Shown here: one piece after another, positions 41,645 through 46,657 of the stretch | How the letters are laid out: each line of letters starts with the position of its first letter | How positions within the stretch are numbered: position 1 is the first letter of the stretch | NCBI GenBank assembly: GCA_038212325.1 | Contig: JBBQUQ010000018.1 | Span: 1 to 46,657 of the forward strand | Length of the DNA stretch: 46,657 bases | DNA from: CAIVAT01 sp038212325 | GTDB taxonomy: Bacteria > Bacteroidota > Bacteroidia > Bacteroidales > FEN-979 | Direction of reading: 5' to 3' | Made by a program: the position numbers and the translations under genes | Notes under the pieces: model-generated | Database searches by the model: none | The model's input: the letters and a program-made list of their open reading frames with translations, nothing else | Told to the model about the DNA's origin: nothing

Positions 41645-42379
41645 TTATTCAGATTCCGGGTTTTTTAATAATCCTGCCTGGTCATGCCGGTAATGCTGCC
41701 TGTGCCGGTGCCGTTTTCCCGATTCGGCTGCGCCTTTTGAAATGTACGCAATCGCCGGAATCCCGGCCGACAGCAATGCCAGGGCGCCCGAAATCATGGC
41801 CGAATCCTGGGTGTTCAGCAGGGTGAATCGCTGCATTTTGAGCAGTAACAGTGAGAAAATCCAGAAAAATAAAAGCAATAGCTGGAAATAGAAAAGCAGT
41901 TTGAAAAATTTGACATAGGAATTTTTAACGAACCACTCCTGGCTCATGCGCATGTTGATCGATCGAAGCAACCTATAATAAACCCACATTATCAGAACCT
42001 GTATCGAGTTGTCAATGAGCCCGTTGGTAAACAACCACGGGAGTGCGGCAATTTTTGCAGTAAAAATAGCAACCAGGTAATGGTCAGCCCATTGCCAGAT
42101 ATACAGCATGGTCATCGACAACAGACAGACCGTCGACAGAATCAGCCCTGTTCTGAACTTCCATAGTTTTGAGATCGCCAGCAGGACGATCCCGATGGCC
42201 CCGATTGATGGTGCTAGCAAACTGGCATCGAGAAGCTTTGCACCGATAAGGAACAGGATGGCGCCTGCAAAGTAAAACACCGGCTCCAGGTAGGTTGCCT
42301 TTTGGTTCCTGTGCGATGAACTTCTTCGTGAAGAGGAATGGTGGGAGTGAACAGGTGAGGTGCTGGAGGTTTCTGGCAT
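41645..42379 (-). CDS. Membrane protein with His-rich ends, unknown function
   Basis: 244 residues with about six hydrophobic segments, e.g. VFYFAGAILFLIGAKLLDA, GLILSTVCLLSMTMLYIW and FYFQLLLLFFWIFSLLLL. Both termini are polar and unusually rich in His, Ser and Arg (VHSHHSSSRRSSSHRNQ; GKRHRHRQHYRHD), which could bind metal or acidic lipids. No family is recognised. It starts 29 bases downstream of the coiled-coil protein gene, probably in the same operon. Confidence 0.75.
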   Translation of the reverse strand: MPETSSTSPVHSHHSSSRRSSSHRNQKATYLEPVFYFAGAILFLIGAKLLDASLLAPSIGAIGIVLLAISKLWKFRTGLILSTVCLLSMTMLYIWQWADHYLVAIFTAKIAALPWLFTNGLIDNSIQVLIMWVYYRLLRSINMRMSQEWFVKNSYVKFFKLLFYFQLLLLFFWIFSLLLLKMQRFTLLNTQDSAMISGALALLSAGIPAIAYISKGAAESGKRHRHRQHYRHDQAGLLKNPESE

Positions 42380-42408
42380 ATGGAATTTGGTTTTTATAGT
42401 TGCACCAG

Positions 42409-43404
42409 CTAATCCTGAGGTTCATCCAGCCGGTTCTGTAATACATTCCGCTCAACTTCAAGGTCGCTGATTTGACGGTATTTTTGCTCCATGCTGCGGC
42501 GTGCAGAGTCCATTCGTGCCCGAATGCCTGCCCCGGCCTCTGCTTCCTTCCCGGAATAGACGACGATATCCAATTGATCTTCCAATTCTTTCAGGTAGGC
42601 CTGGTCTTTTTCCACGCCTTTTTGCAGATCAAAAATATCAACGGAAAATCGTGACAAAGTGAATTGCATTTTAACTTCCCAGTTCTTTTTTTTATGCCTG
42701 AAAAATTCATCCAGCCGTTTGCCCAGGATATCAAATGCCGTTTGAAGACGTGAATATAGCTCCTCACGCTGTTCGTGTGCCATTTTAATCCCTTTGAATT
42801 CGGATTGTATCTTTTTCAAAAATTCCCTGGTCTCTTTGTATTCGTGGGTTTCTTCGGCCTGTAAAAGGCCCTTGTCAACCAGTGCCTTCAGGCGCACATA
42901 GTTGTGATGCGCCTCCTGGTTGAAGGCTTGCCTCTCGTCATCCCGGCGGATTTTGATCAGGCCAAAGGCATCCTGGAGCAAGGCGAACAATTCATCGCGG
43001 TGTTCGCGCAGAAGCTTTGAACCTTTGATCTGGCTCTGCAATTGAAGCAGCAAGTCCCAGGTTGCTTTCATGTCGGCTGAAGTCAGCGCCTGGCCAGAAG
43101 CTCCAACTACTGCAGGTTTTATATCTGCAAAATTTGATAATGCTTCCTGTTCAAAATCGGACCGTTCGTCCTCGATGTTCCTGTTTACCTCAGCAAAAGC
43201 TTCCTGCAGCCTGCCATAGAGTTCCTCCCTGTCTGCCTGCCGAAGCATCAGGCCCTTGAAATGGCCCTGAACATCGATCAGGTATCCTTTGGCTTCATGG
43301 AGGCTTGAAGCCGCGGATGAATCGGACAGCCCTGTTTCAAGGATCGCCTTCAGGCTTAAGTAATTCAGAGACTGGACTTCATCCCGACTTTTTTCCTGCT
43401 CCAT
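42409..43404 (-). CDS. DUF349-like helical repeat protein
   Basis: 331 residues, almost entirely helical and highly charged. Three repeats of about 75 residues are visible, each with a block like FKGLMLRQADREELYGRLQE, SKLLREHRDELFALLQDAF or FKGIKMAHEQREELYSRLQ followed by an acidic linker. This is the pattern of DUF349 repeats. The C-terminal part is a coiled coil (KDQAYLKELEDQLDIVV, MEQKYRQISDLEVERNVLQ). No catalytic motif; probably a structural or adaptor role, co-expressed with the membrane protein downstream. Confidence 0.7.
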   Translation of the reverse strand: MEQEKSRDEVQSLNYLSLKAILETGLSDSSAASSLHEAKGYLIDVQGHFKGLMLRQADREELYGRLQEAFAEVNRNIEDERSDFEQEALSNFADIKPAVVGASGQALTSADMKATWDLLLQLQSQIKGSKLLREHRDELFALLQDAFGLIKIRRDDERQAFNQEAHHNYVRLKALVDKGLLQAEETHEYKETREFLKKIQSEFKGIKMAHEQREELYSRLQTAFDILGKRLDEFFRHKKKNWEVKMQFTLSRFSVDIFDLQKGVEKDQAYLKELEDQLDIVVYSGKEAEAGAGIRARMDSARRSMEQKYRQISDLEVERNVLQNRLDEPQD

Positions 43405-43526
43405 CGATAAGATGTCAGTAATCCAATGAAAAATTAATTACGCGGTAAAGTTATGGCAGATTCAATTATGTTCCAAGTTTTATTGAAAAGGGATCCCGGG
43501 GGCAACCCTTGATTCACAGAAATGCC

Positions 43527-43534
43527 TAATTTTG
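43527..43534 (+). promoter_or_regulatory. -7 box (TAATTTTG) of the sugar dehydratase gene
   Basis: An exact TAnnTTTG box 17 bases before ATG 43552; a TTG at 43509-43511 is a possible -33 element with a short 15-base spacer. Confidence 0.5.
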
Positions 43535-43551
43535 TGCGATAATACGCTTAT

Positions 43552-44550
43552 ATGGAGATTCGAAATAAGAAAGTCCTGGTTACCGGCGGAGCAGGCTTTA
43601 TCGGGAGCCACCTCGTTGAAGAATTGATTGAAAAGGGTTGTGACGTCAGGGTGTTTGTTCATTATAATTCATTTAACCGCTGGGGCTGGATCGACTATTT
43701 CCCGGAGACTGAAAAAAAGAAAATCGAAATTTTTACCGGTGATATCCGTGATCCGAATGGTGTAAAAGAGGCGATGAAGGGATGTGAAATCGTATTTCAC
43801 CTTGCCGCCCTGATCGGGATTCCATATTCTTATCATTCGCCTGATACGTACGTAGATACCAATGTAAAAGGCACCCTGAACATTCTTCAGGCCGCACGGC
43901 AGCTCGGGATCAGCAGGATTGTTCATACCTCCACGTCAGAAATTTATGGTACCGCACAGTTTGTCCCGATCACAGAGGAACATCCCGTAAATCCGCAATC
44001 GCCGTATGCCGCCACCAAGGCATCTGCCGATTTCCTGGCGCTGACCTTTTTCCGGTCGTTCCAGTCGCCGGTGGTTGTGGTTCGCCCATTCAACACCTAC
44101 GGTCCCAGGCAGTCGGCCCGTGCAATTATACCCACAGTTATCACCCAACTGCTCAGCGGGAACGGGAGAATCACGCTCGGATCCGTAACTCCCACAAGGG
44201 ATTTGAATTTTGTCAAAGATACGGCACGAGGGTTTATTCAGGCCGCTGTAAGTGATAATGCACTGGGCGAGGTTGTCAACCTTGGAAGCAATTTCGAAAT
44301 ATCAGTTGGCGACCTGGCCCTTAAAATAGGAGCGCTCATGGGGAAGGAGGTCAGCATCGCAGGTGCCGAAGAGCGTGTTCGCCCCGATAAAAGCGAGGTC
44401 GAACGGCTCTGGGCCGATAACCTGAAGGCAAAGCAGTTGCTGGGCTGGCAGCCGGAATTCGACCTGGAAACGGGACTTCAGGAGACCGTAAACTGGTTCG
44501 CTCGCCCGGAAAATCAGCAGTTTTATAAGCCGGAAATTTACACGATCTGA
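43552..44550 (+). CDS. NAD-dependent nucleotide-sugar 4,6-dehydratase, LegB-like
   Basis: 332 residues, an extended short-chain dehydrogenase/reductase. NAD-binding motif VTGGAGFIGSHLVEEL; catalytic HTSTSEIYGTAQ and YAATK (Tyr-x3-Lys); substrate region PFNTYGPRQSARAIIP. The motif HYNSFNRWGWIDYF is typical of LegB, which makes the 4-keto-6-deoxy intermediate of legionaminic-acid-type sugars from UDP-GlcNAc. No other nonulosonate genes are in the window, so GDP- or UDP-sugar dehydratases of related function are possible. Next is the Wzi-like outer-membrane protein, 13 bases away, consistent with surface-glycan synthesis. Confidence 0.85.
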   Translation: MEIRNKKVLVTGGAGFIGSHLVEELIEKGCDVRVFVHYNSFNRWGWIDYFPETEKKKIEIFTGDIRDPNGVKEAMKGCEIVFHLAALIGIPYSYHSPDTYVDTNVKGTLNILQAARQLGISRIVHTSTSEIYGTAQFVPITEEHPVNPQSPYAATKASADFLALTFFRSFQSPVVVVRPFNTYGPRQSARAIIPTVITQLLSGNGRITLGSVTPTRDLNFVKDTARGFIQAAVSDNALGEVVNLGSNFEISVGDLALKIGALMGKEVSIAGAEERVRPDKSEVERLWADNLKAKQLLGWQPEFDLETGLQETVNWFARPENQQFYKPEIYTI

Positions 44551-44563
44551 AAATTGCACCTCG

Positions 44564-46273
44564 ATGAAAAAAGCACTTGTCCTACTGGCGTTTGTCATCG
44601 TGTTCCTTCCCGGGTTTTCCCAGGTTGTTTATGAGGATATCAACAATACCGGCATCTATGAATTCCTGGATGAGCTGGCCACCTTGCGGCTCATATCGCT
44701 GAACTCGGCCATAAAGCCCTACTCCAGGGTTTATATCGCAACCAAACTCCAAGAGGCCCGGATTAGTGATACATTGAAAGCTGCTCCGGGGGGAGGGAAG
44801 AACCATTTGTTGAATTCCCGGCAACGAAAAGAACTTGATTTTTATCTCCGGGATTTCCAGTTGGATCTGCCCCTGTCACCCGACACGCGTCACGCGTCGC
44901 GTCTTGCCGATGCATACGACCACAAGTTGTCATTCATGCTTAAAAAGCAGAACGACATGGTTGTGGCATTGAACCCTCTTGGCTATCATTACAAGGATTC
45001 ACTGTTCACATGCTCGATACGGGCTATCCTGGGGATGCAATGGATGACCAATAAAAACGGATCTGTATACCAGCGATGGTGGGGGGCAGGCATGTTCGGA
45101 TATATTGGTAAAAACTTCGGGTTTTATGCAAACATCCGCGACAACAATGCCAGCACCGCCATGGCCGGGCCGGAGTATTTCACCCTGGAAAAGGGAGCAG
45201 TTTATAAGAGTACTGACGATGGGGAGGTTGATTTCAGCGAGATGCGCGGAGGCATTGCCGGGTCGGTAAGCTGGGGATCGATCGGGATCATGAACGACCG
45301 CGTGGCATGGGGAGATAACTATCATGGATCCAATATTTTATCAGGGAAGACGCCGGCGTTCCCTTACATCCAGTTGCATCTGAATCCTGCGAAATGGTTC
45401 GATTTCAACTACATGCACGGCTGGCTTAACTCGAACATCATCGACAGCAGCCGCTCTTATTATACCGGCGACACCTACAGGGAGATCTACAGGAACAAAT
45501 ATATTGCCGCCAATATGTTTACATTCATTCCATGGAGGGGTTTGAACCTTTCGCTTGGCAATTCAATCATTTACAGCGATATCAATGTCAACCCGCTATA
45601 CCTGATCCCGTTTCTCTTCTATAATTCAGTGGATGCAACCAAAAACAACTATTCCAATGATGCCGGTTCCAATACCCAGTTGTTTTTCAATGTTTCGAGC
45701 CGGCAGATCCGCCATCTTCACCTGTTTCTTGCCCTGTTTGTTGATGAATGGAAGACCGCACGCTTTATGACACCGGAGTACAACAACTTTACGAGCCTTA
45801 AGTCAGGCTTCCAACTGACCGGGTTCCCGTTTCAGAACCTATCACTGCAGGCAGAATACACCATCACGATGCCGATGGCCTATGATCACTTTATCCCTTC
45901 AACAACCTTTGCCTCGAACGACTACACGCTCGGACATTACATGCGTGAAAATTCACAGGAGCTTTATGTTGCCCTTTCCTTTCATCCGCTGCGGGGCGTC
46001 ATGATCAATGCTTCATACACCTTTGCTCAGCATGGTGACGATGTGCCATATGTGTATAATGCAGGTTATGCAGTAGACCAGGTCCCTTTTTTAAAAAACA
46101 TTACCTGGCAAAACAACTCTTTCGAGCTTTCTGCCAGGTATGAATTTGTGAATAACGGTTATTGCTTTGTCCGGTATTTAAATTCCGACCGCACGGGCGA
46201 TGTGCGCTACCAGCCTGCGGTTATGAACGGAATTACCAACACCTTTATGACAGGAATAAACATCGGGTTTTAG
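44564..46273 (+). CDS. Wzi-like capsule-assembly outer-membrane beta-barrel
   Basis: 569 residues with signal peptide (LLAFVIVFLPGFSQ). After an N-terminal helical segment (YEFLDELATLRLISLNSAIK) it is a long beta-barrel with alternating aromatic strands (GMFGYIGKNFGFYANIRDNN, HLNPAKWFDFNYMHGWLN, FELSARYEFVNNGYCFVRY) and a terminal FMTGINIGF strand. The layout fits the Wzi family, which binds capsule polysaccharide at the surface. Four degenerate 7-bp repeats at 44874-44901 are read in frame as SPDTRHASR, between the helical part and the barrel. The adjacent LegB-like gene supports a glycan role. Confidence 0.75.
   Translation: MKKALVLLAFVIVFLPGFSQVVYEDINNTGIYEFLDELATLRLISLNSAIKPYSRVYIATKLQEARISDTLKAAPGGGKNHLLNSRQRKELDFYLRDFQLDLPLSPDTRHASRLADAYDHKLSFMLKKQNDMVVALNPLGYHYKDSLFTCSIRAILGMQWMTNKNGSVYQRWWGAGMFGYIGKNFGFYANIRDNNASTAMAGPEYFTLEKGAVYKSTDDGEVDFSEMRGGIAGSVSWGSIGIMNDRVAWGDNYHGSNILSGKTPAFPYIQLHLNPAKWFDFNYMHGWLNSNIIDSSRSYYTGDTYREIYRNKYIAANMFTFIPWRGLNLSLGNSIIYSDINVNPLYLIPFLFYNSVDATKNNYSNDAGSNTQLFFNVSSRQIRHLHLFLALFVDEWKTARFMTPEYNNFTSLKSGFQLTGFPFQNLSLQAEYTITMPMAYDHFIPSTTFASNDYTLGHYMRENSQELYVALSFHPLRGVMINASYTFAQHGDDVPYVYNAGYAVDQVPFLKNITWQNNSFELSARYEFVNNGYCFVRYLNSDRTGDVRYQPAVMNGITNTFMTGINIGF
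44874..44901. repeat. Four 7-bp repeats (CGTCACG family) inside the Wzi-like gene
   Basis: Units TGTCACC, CGACACG, CGTCACG, CGTCGCG, read in frame. They belong to the same family as the array at 35675-35723. Confidence 0.75.
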
Positions 46274-46486
46274 TTTGTTTGTTAATGCATGAAGTCCAAA
46301 CTCTGCGGGTATTGACCTCTCCCCGGCCCTCCCCTTGGAGGCTACGCTTTATACACATCTTTTTAAACAAGGGTTACCCATGTTTTTTCATTATTGATCA
46401 ATATTTTTTCTGAATCCGGAAAGTGCGCTGGGATAAAGAGATGACATCTAGTTTGGTTTAGTTAACAATATATCCCTGAAAAGGGG

Positions 46487-46657
46487 TGATCCCAGAGGGA
46501 TCAAATATTGGTAGCTGCGGAAAGTCAAGGTGGATTATCGACCCCAGCGGGGTCGTATTATGCCAACAAATCGCAAGATGAAAACCAAAACCGATTCTAT
46601 GTCACCTTACAATCGGGGGATGAACGGTTAATCAGCAACCGGATAATTCGACCCCTC
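46487..46657. repeat. Palindromic interspersed repeats in a gene-free tail
   Basis: TGATCCCAGAGGGATCA (46487-46503) and CGACCCCAGCGGGGTCG (46539-46555) are perfect short palindromes of one type. A third copy starts at 46649 (CGACCCC) and is cut by the window edge. The rest of 46274-46486 holds a GC-rich fragment (about 46318-46337) like those after the T9SS genes, and no gene that I can support. Confidence 0.7.

Noticed and set aside
1..46657. tRNA, rRNA, riboswitch or replication origin
   Set aside because: No cloverleaf, rRNA segment, known riboswitch consensus or DnaA-box cluster was recognised by eye; a covariance-model scan would be needed to exclude small RNAs.

Overview
The window looks like a chromosomal segment of an anaerobic or facultatively anaerobic Bacteroidota (probably a Bacteroidales-like lineage). 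The evidence is several proteins with C-terminal type IX secretion (T9SS) sorting domains, a carboxypeptidase-regulatory TonB receptor, many promoter -7 boxes matching the Bacteroidota consensus TAnnTTTG, very short 5' leaders, and an aldehyde:ferredoxin oxidoreductase of the tungsten-enzyme family. The taxon is an inference; no rRNA or tRNA gene is visible.

Layout. 1-1.4 kb: a 5'-truncated IS transposase abuts the 3' fragment of a T9SS surface protein. 1.5-9.4 kb: two GT4 glycosyltransferases, an LpxH-like phosphoesterase, a GH13 glucosidase broken near its 3' end, a HEPN-like/CHAD pair, two small exported proteins and the remnant of a PafA-like alkaline phosphatase. 9.5-23.9 kb: a long same-strand locus encoding a TonB-dependent receptor, three cohesin-bearing T9SS proteins and a giant beta-helix protein that ends in a dockerin-like domain. 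It closes with a strong terminator and looks like a surface-assembly locus. 24-25.4 kb: two near-identical orphan PhoB-type response regulators in tandem.

25.4-32.3 kb (minus strand): a compact tungstate/molybdate and pyranopterin-cofactor operon, in transcription order modE-like, wtpA-like, permease, ATPase, moeA, moaA, moaC, MOSC-mogA fusion. moaD and moaE are not in the window. A tungsten-type aldehyde oxidoreductase (37.5-39.7 kb) lies nearby and is the obvious client. Around it are an MFS transporter, a P5C dehydrogenase, a stand-alone TrpB2 preceded by a Trp-rich leader peptide and tandem hairpins (an apparent attenuator), and a carboxyltransferase of the PycB/OadA type. 41.6-46.3 kb: a His-rich membrane protein, a DUF349-like coiled-coil protein, a LegB-like sugar dehydratase and a Wzi-like outer-membrane barrel.

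The most unusual structural signal is a set of 7-bp and 8-bp tandem repeats that fill, often completely, the spacers between genes of the Mo/W operon and between pruA and trpB2. In at least three genes they run into the reading frame (mogA domain, permease C-terminus, Wzi-like barrel). Because 7 and 8 are not multiples of 3, changes in copy number would shift frames or alter translational coupling. The strongest candidates for undescribed biology are this repeat system, the cohesin/dockerin T9SS locus and the trpB2 attenuator.
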